Source: an uncultured bacterium (GTDB lineage Bacteria > Bacillota > Clostridia > Oscillospirales > Oscillospiraceae). From it: a DNA stretch of 62,336 nucleotides. Numbering within the stretch: position 1 is the first letter of the stretch; each line of letters begins with the position of its first letter. Below, one piece after another: positions 43,350-53,417 of this stretch. The stretch spans positions 1 through 62,336 of the forward strand of contig CATKXO010000014.1 in the NCBI GenBank assembly GCA_949840775.1. Direction: 5' to 3'. Position numbers and translations under genes: made by a program. Under the pieces are notes generated by a model. That model saw only the letters and a program-made list of their open reading frames with translations. It did no database searches and was not told the origin of the DNA.

Positions 43350-43371
43350 ACATAAGAATGGAGGCCTTCTA

Positions 43372-43998
43372 ATGACCTTAGAAGCCAAAAATCTCACCTT
43401 CCGCTATCCCCGCCAAAAAGCCGGTCCGGTGCTGGAGGGGATAAGCCTCACCCTGCGCGCCGGGGAGCGGGTGGGCCTGTCCGCCCCCAGCGGCCGGGGG
43501 AAGACCACCCTGTGCAGGCTACTGGCCGGGTGGGAGACGCCTCAGGGCGGCCAGGTGCTGCTGGACGGCGCCCCCCTCCCCCGCCGGGGCTTTTGCCCCG
43601 TCCAGCTGCTGTGGCAGCACCCGGAGGAGGCGGTGGACCCCCTGCTGCGGCTGAAAACCACCCTGTATGAGGCCGGCCCGGTGGACCGGTCCGCTCTGGA
43701 CGGCCTGGGCGTCCGGGACAGCTGGCTGGAGCGGTATCCCTCGGAGCTGTCCGGTGGGGAGCTCCAGCGCATCTGCGTGGCCCGGACCCTGCGGCCCGAG
43801 CTGAAAATCCTGCTGTGTGACGAGGCCTCCGCCATGCTGGACCTGGTCACCCAAGCCCGGCTGTGGCGCTTTCTGCTGGACCAGGCGGAAGCGCGGCAGC
43901 TGGGCCTGCTGGTGGTCAGCCACGATGCCGCCCTGCTGGAGCGGGTGTGTACCCGGGTGCTCACCTGGGAGGATATAGCAGCGCCCCGCCGGGCATGA
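43372..43998 (+). CDS. nickel/peptide ABC ATPase, NikE type (short)
   Basis: 208 residues, about 50 shorter than usual NikE/OppF because the C-terminal oligopeptide-transporter extension is missing. Walker A is APSGRGKT at 38-45, the signature is LSGGELQRICVART and Walker B is ILLCDEASAMLD. The start ATG at 43372 has GGAGG upstream. It closes the operon; a GC-rich hairpin without a clear T run follows. Confidence 0.88.
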   Translation: MTLEAKNLTFRYPRQKAGPVLEGISLTLRAGERVGLSAPSGRGKTTLCRLLAGWETPQGGQVLLDGAPLPRRGFCPVQLLWQHPEEAVDPLLRLKTTLYEAGPVDRSALDGLGVRDSWLERYPSELSGGELQRICVARTLRPELKILLCDEASAMLDLVTQARLWRFLLDQAEARQLGLLVVSHDAALLERVCTRVLTWEDIAAPRRA

Positions 43999-44009
43999 AC
44001 CCGGCGGGG
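43984..44009. terminator. hairpin between convergent NikE-type and stalk-protein genes
   Basis: CCCCGCCGGG pairs perfectly with CCCGGCGGGG around CATGAA. The T run is poor, so termination may be weak or Rho-assisted. It overlaps the end of the NikE-type frame. Confidence 0.6.
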
Positions 44010-44030
44010 TGCTGATCTGTTGGGGGGTAT

Positions 44031-45434
44031 TTAGTACATAGTCTCCATCGGAATCGCCTGAACACCGGCGGGAAGGGTGGTCACGGGGGCCTTGCTGGTG
44101 GGGACACAGCTCAGGTCCAGCCCTATCTTTATGCTGAGATCGCCGTCCTCCATAGCCATGTCCATATCCACCGTCACCTTGCCGGGGGCGGCGTGCTCGG
44201 TCAGCTTCATGGACATCTTCTCTGTGGGATTGAGCGCAGCGTCAAAGGCGGAGGAATTAAAATCCATACTGATGTCGGCGGACACAATGTCATCTCCCCG
44301 CTTGGTCAGGGTGACGGTCATGGGCACCATATCCCCCGGCATTGGCTGGGCTACATAGGTGTTCCCCTTCTGGATGAAGGCCTGATCGCTGAGCATATCC
44401 ACATAGACCTCCGCCACCTGGGCCACACCGGCGTAGCTGTACTGGCTGTCGTTCAGGGGCATCATTTGAATCACGGCGGCCAGGGCCTCCCGGACGCCGG
44501 CGTCCTCCTCCAGCTGGGTCAGCTGGGCCATGTTCAGGCCGCTGAGCAGCTCGGCCTGGTAGGCGGCGAAGTCCAGGGAGTACCAGGCGTCATCGGTGCC
44601 GCCGGTCAGCCCGGCGGGCAGGGACAGGTAGAGCATTCCGCTCTCCAGGTCCATGCGCACCTCGCCCTTCATGTCGGACAGGGCGGACAGCATCGCCTGG
44701 AGCATCACCTGCTCCATGGGGGAGCCGGCGCTGTCCGCTGCCAGCTCAGATAGACCGGACAGCTTCAGTTCCCAGCCCAGCTGGGCCCTGGTGTCGCTGG
44801 TGATGCCGTCGATGGTGCCCTTGGCGGTAATGGGCTTGGAGATATACTCGCCGCTCTTGTCGGCCACCTCCAGGTTAAGCGCCCCGGTCACGGCCATGTT
44901 TTGGCCCTTCTCCTGCTTAGCGCAGTAGGCGGCAAAGTTGTCCATCAGGTCGAAGGTGGCGCCGCCCAGCAGGGCGTCCACATCCACGATGATGACCGTC
45001 CTGCTGTTGGCGTCCCAACCCACGTTACAGCCGAAAGCCTCAGCCACAAAGCGGACGGGTACATAGGTACGGCCGTTTTTCACGTAGGCGGCCACGTCCA
45101 TCTCCACTGTTCGGGTCTGGCCGTCCTGGGTAACGGCGGCCGTGTTCTGCCCCAGCACCATGGACATATCCACCCCGTCCCGCTTGGCGGAGACGGTACT
45201 GGTCTCAGCGTCATAGCCCACCTCGGCCCCGATGGCCTCCAGCACCGCCCGGAAGGGCAGGAAGGTTCGGTCATTGGTGATCTCGGGGACTGCATCGTCA
45301 AAGACGATAAATTCGCCGTTGAGCTGGACGGATATCCCCGCCTCCGACTCGGCGGCCAGGGCAGTGCCGGTGAGCATCGCCGTCAGGGCCAGCAGGGTAA
45401 TCAGCGCCCCGCCCAGTTGCTTCCAAACTTTCAT
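44031..45434 (-). CDS. secreted stalk-domain protein (copper amine oxidase N-domain type)
   Basis: 467 residues. A signal peptide runs to about residue 27 (LTALAA-type cleavage before AESEAG). Residues about 35-150 hold two copper-amine-oxidase-N stalk units (TFLPFRAVLEAIGAEVGYD and TYVPVRFVAEAFGCNVGWD). The remaining 300 residues are unrecognised and lack a membrane anchor. Such proteins are wall-associated in Firmicutes; no enzyme role is implied. The ATG at 45434 is 9 bases after AGGAGG. It has its own promoter and is monocistronic. Confidence 0.85.
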   Translation of the reverse strand: MKVWKQLGGALITLLALTAMLTGTALAAESEAGISVQLNGEFIVFDDAVPEITNDRTFLPFRAVLEAIGAEVGYDAETSTVSAKRDGVDMSMVLGQNTAAVTQDGQTRTVEMDVAAYVKNGRTYVPVRFVAEAFGCNVGWDANSRTVIIVDVDALLGGATFDLMDNFAAYCAKQEKGQNMAVTGALNLEVADKSGEYISKPITAKGTIDGITSDTRAQLGWELKLSGLSELAADSAGSPMEQVMLQAMLSALSDMKGEVRMDLESGMLYLSLPAGLTGGTDDAWYSLDFAAYQAELLSGLNMAQLTQLEEDAGVREALAAVIQMMPLNDSQYSYAGVAQVAEVYVDMLSDQAFIQKGNTYVAQPMPGDMVPMTVTLTKRGDDIVSADISMDFNSSAFDAALNPTEKMSMKLTEHAAPGKVTVDMDMAMEDGDLSIKIGLDLSCVPTSKAPVTTLPAGVQAIPMETMY

Positions 45435-45490
45435 TTTGAACAACCTCCTTATTTTATAATTTGTACGCTGTATACAACTGAGATAATACT

Positions 45491-45519
45491 ATTATAGCAT
45501 TTTTTGCCGGTCCGTTCAA
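45491..45519 (-). promoter_or_regulatory. promoter of the stalk-domain gene
   Basis: Minus-strand TTGAAC (45519-45514) and TATAAT (45496-45491) are 17 bases apart. Confidence 0.75.
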
Positions 45520-45538
45520 CCTTCTTTTGCAGATGAGC

Positions 45539-45568
45539 AAAAAAGTCCCTCCGGAAGCCCGGAGAGAC
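45539..45568 (-). terminator. terminator of the heat-shock operon
   Basis: Minus-strand GTCTCTCCGG pairs with CCGGAGGGAC (one G-T pair) around GCTT, followed by six T residues. It begins six bases after the dnaJ stop. Confidence 0.9.
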
Positions 45569-45573
45569 CTAAA

Positions 45574-46725
45574 TTATTTCTTCTTCTTTTTCTTGTCAAA
45601 AAAGCCCTTCAGTCCGCCCTCCTGGACCTCCTCCCCCATGGCCGCGCCAAAGGCGTTGAGGGCCGCCTTCTGCTCGGCGTTGAGGTTGGTGGGCACCTGG
45701 ACCCGGACGGTGACGTACTGGTCGCCTCTCCGATTACCCCGCAGCTCGGGGATGCCCTTCCCCCGCAGGCGGAAGGTGGTGCCCGTCTGGGTGCCGGCGG
45801 GAAGGCTGTACTTCACCTTGCCGTCGATGGTGGGAATCTCCAGCTCAGCGCCCATGGCCGCCTGGTAGAAGCTGACCGGGTGCTCGTAGAGCACAGTGAC
45901 CCCGTCCCGCTGGAACTGGGGGTGGGGCTTGATCTGCACCCGCACCAGCAGGTCGCCGGCGGGGCCGCCGTTTAGCCCGGCATTACCCTGGCCGCGCATC
46001 GAGACGGCCTGACCGTCGTCGATGCCCGCCGGGATGGTGACGGACACCCGCTGCTTCTTCCGCACGCTGCCCGCACCGCCGCACTTCTTGCAGGGCGTAT
46101 GGATAATCTTGCCTGTACCCTTACATTTGGAGCACACGGTAGTGGTGGAGAAGGCAAAGCCCCCCGCCCCCCGCTGGATGCGCACCTGACCGGCACCCCG
46201 GCAGTCGGGGCAGGTCTCGGCGGTGGTGCCCGCCGCGCAGCCCGAGCCCTTGCACTCCTCGCAGGTCTCGGTGCGGCTGAGCTCAATCTCCTTGGTGCAG
46301 CCGAAAGCGGCCTCTTCGAAGGTAAGGGCCATGTTGACCCGCAGGCTCTCTCCCTTCTGGGGGCCGTTCCGCCGTCCGCCGCCTCCCCCGAAGCCGCCAA
46401 AACCCCCGCCGAAGAAGGAGCCGAAGATGTCGCCCAGGTCAATGTCACCCATATCAAAGCCCATGCCGCCCATGCCCCCGCCGCCATAGCTGGGGTCCAC
46501 GCCGGCAAAGCCGAACTGGTCGTACCGGGCCTTCTTCTCCGGGTCGGACAGGATGCCGTACGCCTCGTTGATCTCCTTGAACTTGGCCTCGGCGTCCTTG
46601 TCCCCGGGGTTCACGTCGGGGTGGTACTTCTTGGCCAGCTTGCGGTAGGCTTTTTTCAGCTCCTCCTCCGAACAACCCTTGGACAGGCCCAGGACCTCGT
46701 AATAATCTCGTTTTTGATCCGCCAT
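45574..46725 (-). CDS. dnaJ: chaperone DnaJ
   Basis: 383 residues. The J domain at 1-70 has the HPD motif in [11 protein letters not shown] Gly/Phe-rich linker spans about 75-125, four CxxCxGxG zinc repeats lie at about 145-215 ([33 protein letters not shown]), and the C-terminal domains end in a lysine-rich tail. It delivers substrates to DnaK and stimulates its ATPase. It is the last gene of the hrcA-grpE-dnaK-dnaJ operon. Confidence 0.97.
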   Translation of the reverse strand: MADQKRDYYEVLGLSKGCSEEELKKAYRKLAKKYHPDVNPGDKDAEAKFKEINEAYGILSDPEKKARYDQFGFAGVDPSYGGGGMGGMGFDMGDIDLGDIFGSFFGGGFGGFGGGGGRRNGPQKGESLRVNMALTFEEAAFGCTKEIELSRTETCEECKGSGCAAGTTAETCPDCRGAGQVRIQRGAGGFAFSTTTVCSKCKGTGKIIHTPCKKCGGAGSVRKKQRVSVTIPAGIDDGQAVSMRGQGNAGLNGGPAGDLLVRVQIKPHPQFQRDGVTVLYEHPVSFYQAAMGAELEIPTIDGKVKYSLPAGTQTGTTFRLRGKGIPELRGNRRGDQYVTVRVQVPTNLNAEQKAALNAFGAAMGEEVQEGGLKGFFDKKKKKK

Positions 46726-46782
46726 ATGTTATCACCTCTAAGCGCGGAAAGCGGCGGGGCATTGAAAGGCCCCGCCTTCTCC

Positions 46783-46862
46783 GTAGGGGCCGCCCAGGGG
46801 GCGGCCCGTTTTTACAGATTTTCTGCACCTTCCGGCGGGCCGCCGAGGGCGGCGGCCCCTAC
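46783..46862. repeat. palindromic intergenic repeat, copy 9
   Basis: GTAGGGGCCGCCC at the left and GGGCGGCGGCCCCTAC at the right, 80 bases, filling the dnaK-dnaJ gap. Confidence 0.9.
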
Positions 46863-46877
46863 ATTCTGTGCAGGGAA

Positions 46878-48734
<1,857 letters not shown>

Positions 48735-48777
48735 GATGTTTTCCTCCTAATATATGAAAGATTGGTGTTAACAGTGT

Positions 48778-48882
48778 TTATCGCAGGAGCATCGCTCCTA
48801 CGGAAAAGAGTGCGGACAGCCAGACCAGCAGCCCGGCGCTGAGCATCAGAGTAAACTTGACGTTTTTACAGGTGGTACACAT
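48778..48882 (-). CDS. 34-residue CxxC membrane microprotein between grpE and dnaK
   Basis: A minus-strand frame of 34 codons starts at ATG 48882, 9 bases after a strong GGGAGG ribosome site. It encodes an N-terminal MCTTCKNVK (CxxC) followed by one hydrophobic helix of about 20 residues and a final Arg. It lies inside the heat-shock operon, 43 bases before the dnaK start, and is read in the same direction. The coding length, ribosome site and helix make it a plausible real gene. Conservation is not testable here, and no family is known to me. Confidence 0.55.
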   Translation of the reverse strand: MCTTCKNVKFTLMLSAGLLVWLSALFSVGAMLLR

Positions 48883-48906
48883 GTTGATCTGACCTCCCTT
48901 TTCCAT

Positions 48907-48981
48907 GTGGGACCCACCGCCTTCGGCGGGTCATTACAGATAACTCTTCAGGGATAGCCCGCCCAAGGGGGCGGGCCCCAC
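48907..48981. repeat. palindromic intergenic repeat, copy 10
   Basis: GTGGGACCCACCGCC at the left and GGGGGCGGGCCCCAC at the right, between grpE and the microprotein gene. Confidence 0.9.
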
Positions 48982-48988
48982 AGCCTCT

Positions 48989-49567
48989 TTAATTCGCCAC
49001 CTGAACCATAGCGAACCGGATGACCTTCTCTCCCAGCATGAAGCCGGCCTGAAAGACCTGGGCCACGGTGTTCTCCCCCAGGTTTTCGTCCTCAATGTGC
49101 ATCACGGCGTTGTGGAGGTTGGGGTCGAAGGGTTTTCCCTGGGCCTCGATCTCGGTGACGCCCAGCTTGGCGAAGACCTCCTTGAGCTGGTTCATGGTCA
49201 TCTCCACGCCCTTCTTATATGCCTCGTCGCTGGTCTCCTGCTTCATGGCCCGCTCCAGGTTGTCGTAGACGGGGAGAAATGCCTGGACGGTGTCCGCCTT
49301 GGCGTCGGTCCAGAGGTTTTCCTTCTCCTTGGCGGTGCGCTTGCGGTAGTTGTCGTACTCAGCGGCCAGGCGGAGGAACTGCTCCCTAGGGACCATCTCC
49401 TCCTGGACAGGCCCGGCCTCCTCAGAGACGGCCTCTGGCTCCTCGCCGGGCGTATCTGCCTGGGGCTCCTCCGGAACGGCCTCCGCCGCCTCGGTCTGCT
49501 CCTCCAGGACCTCCTCTGCGGGGGTCTCCTGGACGGGGACCTCCTGCTTTTCTTTCTTCTTACTCAC
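48989..49567 (-). CDS. grpE: nucleotide exchange factor GrpE
   Basis: 192 residues. An acidic, low-complexity N-terminus (about 1-55, rich in Glu, Pro and Ala) precedes the dimeric helix (EQFLRLAAEYDNYRKRTAKE) and the C-terminal beta domain (GKPFDPNLHNAVMHIED, GFMLGEKVIRFAMVQV). It releases ADP from DnaK. The start ATG at 49567 has AAGGAG upstream. A palindromic repeat separates it from hrcA. Confidence 0.96.
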   Translation of the reverse strand: MSKKKEKQEVPVQETPAEEVLEEQTEAAEAVPEEPQADTPGEEPEAVSEEAGPVQEEMVPREQFLRLAAEYDNYRKRTAKEKENLWTDAKADTVQAFLPVYDNLERAMKQETSDEAYKKGVEMTMNQLKEVFAKLGVTEIEAQGKPFDPNLHNAVMHIEDENLGENTVAQVFQAGFMLGEKVIRFAMVQVAN

Positions 49568-49597
49568 GATTCATGCTCCTTCACAGGTATATTCTGT

Positions 49598-49666
49598 GTA
49601 GGGGCGGCTATCAGCCGCCCGCTCATCTCGTATTGGTGTTTTCAGGCGGATAATATCCGCCCCTAC
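49598..49666. repeat. palindromic intergenic repeat, copy 11
   Basis: GTAGGGGCGGCTATCAGCCGCC at the left and GGCGGATAATATCCGCCCCTAC at the right, between hrcA and grpE. Confidence 0.9.
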
Positions 49667-49682
49667 ATCGCGATCATCATTT

Positions 49683-50741
49683 TCATTCTTCGGAATCATC
49701 CTCCGGAGCGGGCAGCTCCTTGCCGAACATCCGGGTCAGGCTGTCGGCAAAGTAGGACAGCCGGGCTGTGACCTTGGCGTAGTCCATCCGGGTGGGGCCA
49801 ACCACACCGATCACGCCCCGCATGTTGTCCCCGATGTCGTAGCTGGCCATAACCACGCTGGTGTCCTTCAAAGCGTCGTTCACGTTCTCCGGTCCGATGA
49901 GGATGTTCATGTTCTTGCCGGTGTCCAGGGTAGCGGGGAGCTTGGGGGCGTCGCTCTCCTCGCTGAGGTAGGCCATCAGGGGCTTGGCCTTGTCCAGGCT
50001 GCGGTACTCGGGGTGCTCCAGCAGGTGGGTGATGCCGGCGGTGCGGAACTTCTGCTCGCTCTGGCCGGCCAGCACCTCCATGGCGAACTCCACCACCAGG
50101 GCGATGAGCTCAAAGGCCCCCGGGGCGGTGCGGGTCTCCATCTTGTCCAGGGTCTCCTCCATCTCCTCACGGGACAGGCCCACAAAGGAGCTGTTCAGCA
50201 CTGCGGACAGCATTTGGAGCTGGGGGTCGGACAGGCCGTCGGGGATGTGGATCAGCTTGTTCTTCACGATGCTGTTGTCGGTCATGACCACGGCGATGAA
50301 AGCGTTGTCCTCCACCATCAGCAGGTCGAACCGCTTCACGGTGATACGCTCCTTGGCGGCAGCCATGGTAAACACAGGGTAGTCGCTGATCTGGGAGAGC
50401 ACCTTGCCCGCCCGGTCAATCACCCGGTCCAGCTCCTCCATTTTCAGGTTCAGGGCGTCGTTGATGCGCTGGGTCTCCTGGAGGGTGAGCTGCTGGCGGT
50501 CCATCAGCTCGTTGACATAGAGCCGGTAGCCGGCGGCGGAGGGGATGCGCCCGGCGGAGGTGTGGGGCTGTTCCAGATAGCCCTGCTCGGTGAGGTCGGC
50601 CATCTCGTTGCGGATGGTGGCGGTAGACACGTCCAGCCCGGCCAGCTGGGCCACGGCCTTGGAGCCCACCGGCTCGGCGGTGGCGATGTAGGTCTCTACG
50701 ATCGCCCGCAGAATGCGCTTTTTCCGTTCCGACAACGCCAC
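49683..50741 (-). CDS. hrcA: heat-inducible repressor HrcA
   Basis: 352 residues from the preferred GTG at 50741. The N-terminal winged helix has ALSERKKRILRAIVETYIAT and PVGSKAVAQL, the GAF-like domain follows, and the C-terminus has VIGVVGPTRMDYAKV. It represses the dnaK operon through CIRCE. The frame extends to an ATG at 50780, but that codon lies inside the CIRCE spacer with no proper ribosome site, while GAGAGG lies about 11 bases before the GTG at 50741. First gene of the operon. Confidence 0.95.
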   Translation of the reverse strand: MALSERKKRILRAIVETYIATAEPVGSKAVAQLAGLDVSTATIRNEMADLTEQGYLEQPHTSAGRIPSAAGYRLYVNELMDRQQLTLQETQRINDALNLKMEELDRVIDRAGKVLSQISDYPVFTMAAAKERITVKRFDLLMVEDNAFIAVVMTDNSIVKNKLIHIPDGLSDPQLQMLSAVLNSSFVGLSREEMEETLDKMETRTAPGAFELIALVVEFAMEVLAGQSEQKFRTAGITHLLEHPEYRSLDKAKPLMAYLSEESDAPKLPATLDTGKNMNILIGPENVNDALKDTSVVMASYDIGDNMRGVIGVVGPTRMDYAKVTARLSYFADSLTRMFGKELPAPEDDSEE

Positions 50742-50769
50742 GGCGCTCACCGCCTCTCGTTTTGATTCT

Positions 50770-50796
50770 TTAGCACTCATATTCCCCGAGTGCTAA
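50770..50796. promoter_or_regulatory. CIRCE operator of the heat-shock operon
   Basis: TTAGCACTC-N9-GAGTGCTAA, a perfect inverted repeat matching the CIRCE consensus, lying at the predicted transcript start. Its known ligand is HrcA. Confidence 0.98.
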
Positions 50797-50800
50797 AGAT

Positions 50801-50829
50801 AATGTACCACTCCCCTCCAAAATTGTCAA
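50801..50829 (-). promoter_or_regulatory. promoter of the hrcA-dnaJ operon
   Basis: Minus-strand TTGACA (50829-50824) and TACATT (50806-50801) are 17 bases apart; the transcript would start inside CIRCE. Confidence 0.75.
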
Positions 50830-50863
50830 TAGCCACTTTATGAATTTATTATAAACAAATCAA

Positions 50864-50893
50864 CCCCGGCCATTCCTTGCAGAATAGCCGGGG
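50864..50893 (-). terminator. terminator-like hairpin of the MBL-hydrolase transcript
   Basis: CCCCGGC pairs with GCCGGGG, with extra ATTC/GAAT pairs inside. On the minus strand it is followed by a T-rich stretch. It lies between hrcA and the RHH gene. Confidence 0.6.
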
Positions 50894-50919
50894 CTGTGCT
50901 AATTTTCGTTTCTATTATA

Positions 50920-50950
50920 TTACATCTTCATACAATATAATACAATGTAA
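50920..50950 (+). promoter_or_regulatory. promoter with palindromic site for the RHH gene
   Basis: A perfect TATAAT at 50936-50941 is bracketed by the inverted repeat TTACAT (50920-50925) and ATGTAA (50945-50950). Overlap of a palindrome with a -10 box is typical of autorepression; assignment to the adjacent RHH protein is inference. Confidence 0.45.
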
Positions 50951-51001
50951 ACGTGGACAGCCTACAAATCACGCTGTTAATATAGAAGCGAGGTGATTTT
51001 C

Positions 51002-51172
51002 ATGATAAAAGGCCAAAAGAAAATAGTCAGCGTTGTAATGCCACTGGAGTTATATAACACATTAAAGGAATTGGCTGAACAGGACCGGCGGTCAGTTCCC
51101 AGCTATATCCGGCTTATCCTGTGGGCACACACAGGTCAAACCCCTTTGCCTCACCGCAAGGAACCACCCTAG
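51002..51172 (+). CDS. 56-residue ribbon-helix-helix type protein
   Basis: ATG at 51002 with GAGGTG about 6 bases upstream; 56 residues. KIVSVVMPLELYNTLKELAE followed by SVPSYIRLILWAH fits the strand-helix-helix plan of Arc/MetJ/CopG proteins. It would bind DNA as a dimer. No toxin gene lies next to it. Its last four bases overlap the convergent MBL-hydrolase frame. It is probably autoregulated by the palindrome at its promoter (inference). Confidence 0.75.
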   Translation: MIKGQKKIVSVVMPLELYNTLKELAEQDRRSVPSYIRLILWAHTGQTPLPHRKEPP

Positions 51173-52005
51173 AAGCTCAGCACCTGCCCGGTGGCCAGGG
51201 CGTGACAGCCGGGGCCGAAGCGCTCCTTCAGCAGGTTCAGGGCGGGCTCGCCGGTGCAGTGGCCGGTGTATATCTCCTCCACCCCCAGCTCCTTCAGGGC
51301 AGCGGCCACCCGGAAGACATACTCCGGAGCGCAGTTCATGCCGCTCTCTCCCTTGCCGAACATGTGGAACCCGCCCACCACGGCGAAGATGCGCTTGCCG
51401 GGGAGCTGCTCCAGCACCCCCCGGACGATGTTGACAATCCCCCCGTGGCTGCACGAGTTGAAGATCACCAGCCCCCGCTGCCCTTCCAGCACCAGGGACT
51501 GCTCGTGGCGGTAGTCGTCGGGGACAAAGTTGTCCTCCCCCCGCTTGACCAGCAGGTCGGCGGCCTGCCCGGCAAAGTCCGGGTCATGGCGGGGTTCCGG
51601 GACCAGCCAGGCCCCCTCCAGCAGGGGAAACAGGCCCTCTGCCTCCACCAGCCGCCCCGCCTCCTGCACATCCCGGTGGATGCCGATGTAGCGGTAGCCC
51701 GCTGGGTCCTTTGCGAAGTAGGGGCCCGCCGCGCCGGGGCGGGTGTACACCTTGGCCCGGCTGTTGATCTGGAAGAACCGGCGCAGGCCGTCGGCGTGGT
51801 CGTAGTGGCCGTGGGACAGCACCGCCGTCTCCACCCCGGCCAGGTCCACCCCCAGGGCCTGGGCATTTTCGGCGAATCTGCCCGAGGAACCGGCGTCCAG
51901 CAGCAGCTTATGCCCCCGGTATTCGATGTACAGGGACAGCCCGTGTTCCGGGACCAGCCCGCAGCCCTCCAGGGCAGTGTTTTCCATAAGAACGGTAACC
52001 TTCAT
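51169..52005 (-). CDS. MBL-fold metallohydrolase (COG1237 type)
   Basis: 278 residues. The metal motif SHGHYDHADGL is at about 64-74; NSCSHGGIVNIVRG and IYTGHCTGEPALNLLKE supply the remaining ligands. It matches the COG1237 group annotated as dihydropterin-aminobenzene phosphate synthase-like hydrolases; the true substrate is unknown. The ATG at 52005 has AGGAGG upstream. It is 13 bases after the cysteine desulfurase gene, so the two are probably co-transcribed. Confidence 0.87.
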   Translation of the reverse strand: MKVTVLMENTALEGCGLVPEHGLSLYIEYRGHKLLLDAGSSGRFAENAQALGVDLAGVETAVLSHGHYDHADGLRRFFQINSRAKVYTRPGAAGPYFAKDPAGYRYIGIHRDVQEAGRLVEAEGLFPLLEGAWLVPEPRHDPDFAGQAADLLVKRGEDNFVPDDYRHEQSLVLEGQRGLVIFNSCSHGGIVNIVRGVLEQLPGKRIFAVVGGFHMFGKGESGMNCAPEYVFRVAAALKELGVEEIYTGHCTGEPALNLLKERFGPGCHALATGQVLSF

Positions 52006-52018
52006 TGGGAGCGCCTCC

Positions 52019-53158
52019 TTATGATAATGTGGGGAAGAGCTGTTCTTCCGCCGCTTTCAAGCCGTCAACAAGGGCGTCCACGTCCTCACGCGTGGTGTCG
52101 TAGGAAAAGCTGACCCGCAGGGCGCCGTCCAGCACCGGCTTTGGCAGCTTGAGGGCGGCGAATACGTGGCTGGGCCTCCCCCTGTGGCAGGCGGAGCCGG
52201 AGGAGAGGTACACCTTCCGGTCGCTGAGAAAGCGGACCACCACCTCGCTCTTGTAGCCGGGCAGGGAGATGGGCAGGATATGGGGGGCACCGTCGGGGAC
52301 CAGGACCTGAGCCTCCGGGACCGCTTGGGCCAGCCGCTCCACAGCATAGGCTTTCAGCCCGGCCATGTGGCCGGCGTCCTCGGGAAAGGATTCTGCTCCC
52401 AGCCGGGTGGCGGCGGCGAAAGCGGCTATTTGGGCGGTGGCCTCCGTCCCGGAGCGGTAACCACCCTCCTGTCCCCCACCCCGGACGAGGGGGGGCAGCT
52501 TCAGCCCCTTCCGGACGAACAGCGCCCCCACCCCCTTGGGGGCGTGAATCTTGTGGCCGCTGACAGACAGCAGGTCCACCCCCAGCTCCTTCGGGGTAAA
52601 GGGCACCTTTAAAAAGCCCTGGACTGCGTCGCAGTGGAGCAGAGCGGGGCAGCCCGCCTGCCGAATGGCCTGGGCCGCCTCCCTGACCGGGAGGATGGTG
52701 CCCAGCTCATTGTTTACCATCATCATAGACACCAGCACCGTGTCCGGACGGAGGGCTTCCGCCAGCTGGGCGGGGGCAATCTCACCCTGATGGCCGGGCT
52801 GGAGGTAAGTGACCTCATACCCCTGCCGCTCCAGGGCCCTGACCGGCTCCAACACGGCGGCGTGCTCAATGGCGGTGGTGACGATGTGCTTTCCCCTCCG
52901 CCGGTTCAGCTCTACCGCGCCCTGAATGGCCCAGTTGTCACTCTCCGAGCCACAGGAGGTAAAGAAGACCTCCTCCGCCCCACAGCCCAGGGCCCGGGCC
53001 GCGCCGGCCCGCCAGTCCTTCATCCGGGCGGCCGCCTCCCTCCCCAGGGCGTACTGGGAGGAGGGGTTGCCCCACCCTTGGGTCATGGCCTCCAGCGCCG
53101 CCTGGACAGCCTCGGGCCGTACGGGGGTGGTAGCGGCGTTGTCTAAATAGTGGAACAC
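52019..53158 (-). CDS. cysteine desulfurase (NifS/IscS family)
   Basis: 379 residues. Pyridoxal-phosphate aminotransferase class V: VFHYLDNAATTPVRP at the N-terminus, the internal aldimine Lys in SVSGHKIHAPKG (about 190-200) and the catalytic cysteine loop YLSSGSACHRGRPSH near 316. It takes sulfur from cysteine for Fe-S clusters or tRNA thiolation. The GTG at 53158 is preferred because GGGAGG lies 9 bases upstream; the ATG at 53179 has none. No IscU scaffold gene is adjacent, so tRNA or other use is possible. Confidence 0.92.
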   Translation of the reverse strand: MFHYLDNAATTPVRPEAVQAALEAMTQGWGNPSSQYALGREAAARMKDWRAGAARALGCGAEEVFFTSCGSESDNWAIQGAVELNRRRGKHIVTTAIEHAAVLEPVRALERQGYEVTYLQPGHQGEIAPAQLAEALRPDTVLVSMMMVNNELGTILPVREAAQAIRQAGCPALLHCDAVQGFLKVPFTPKELGVDLLSVSGHKIHAPKGVGALFVRKGLKLPPLVRGGGQEGGYRSGTEATAQIAAFAAATRLGAESFPEDAGHMAGLKAYAVERLAQAVPEAQVLVPDGAPHILPISLPGYKSEVVVRFLSDRKVYLSSGSACHRGRPSHVFAALKLPKPVLDGALRVSFSYDTTREDVDALVDGLKAAEEQLFPTLS

Positions 53159-53235
53159 GGTGTCCGCCTCCCAAAACATAGTCAGTACCGGCTATTTTAT
53201 GCTGACATCGGAGGAAAGTCAATACCTGTTTAAAT

Positions 53236-53314
53236 GTAGGGGCGCCCTCCTGGGCGGCCCGAAACCGTGGGAACCATTGCGTATTGGCGAGCCGCCGAAG
53301 GCGACGGCCCCTAC
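53236..53314. repeat. palindromic intergenic repeat, copy 12
   Basis: GTAGGGGCGCCC at the left and GGCGACGGCCCCTAC at the right, between the divergent desulfurase and thiN genes. Confidence 0.88.
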
Positions 53315-53357
53315 ATTACCATCTGCGCAAAAGACGATTCCAGGCGCTGCCCCCTAC

Positions 53358-53386
53358 TTGCAAAGCAGGGGCATTTTGTATATAAT
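53358..53386 (+). promoter_or_regulatory. promoter of thiN
   Basis: TTGCAA at 53358-53363 and TATAAT at 53381-53386 are 17 bases apart, 32 bases before the start. Confidence 0.8.
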
Positions 53387-53417
53387 GGTAATCAAAACTG
53401 GCAAGGAGTGGTGTGCC

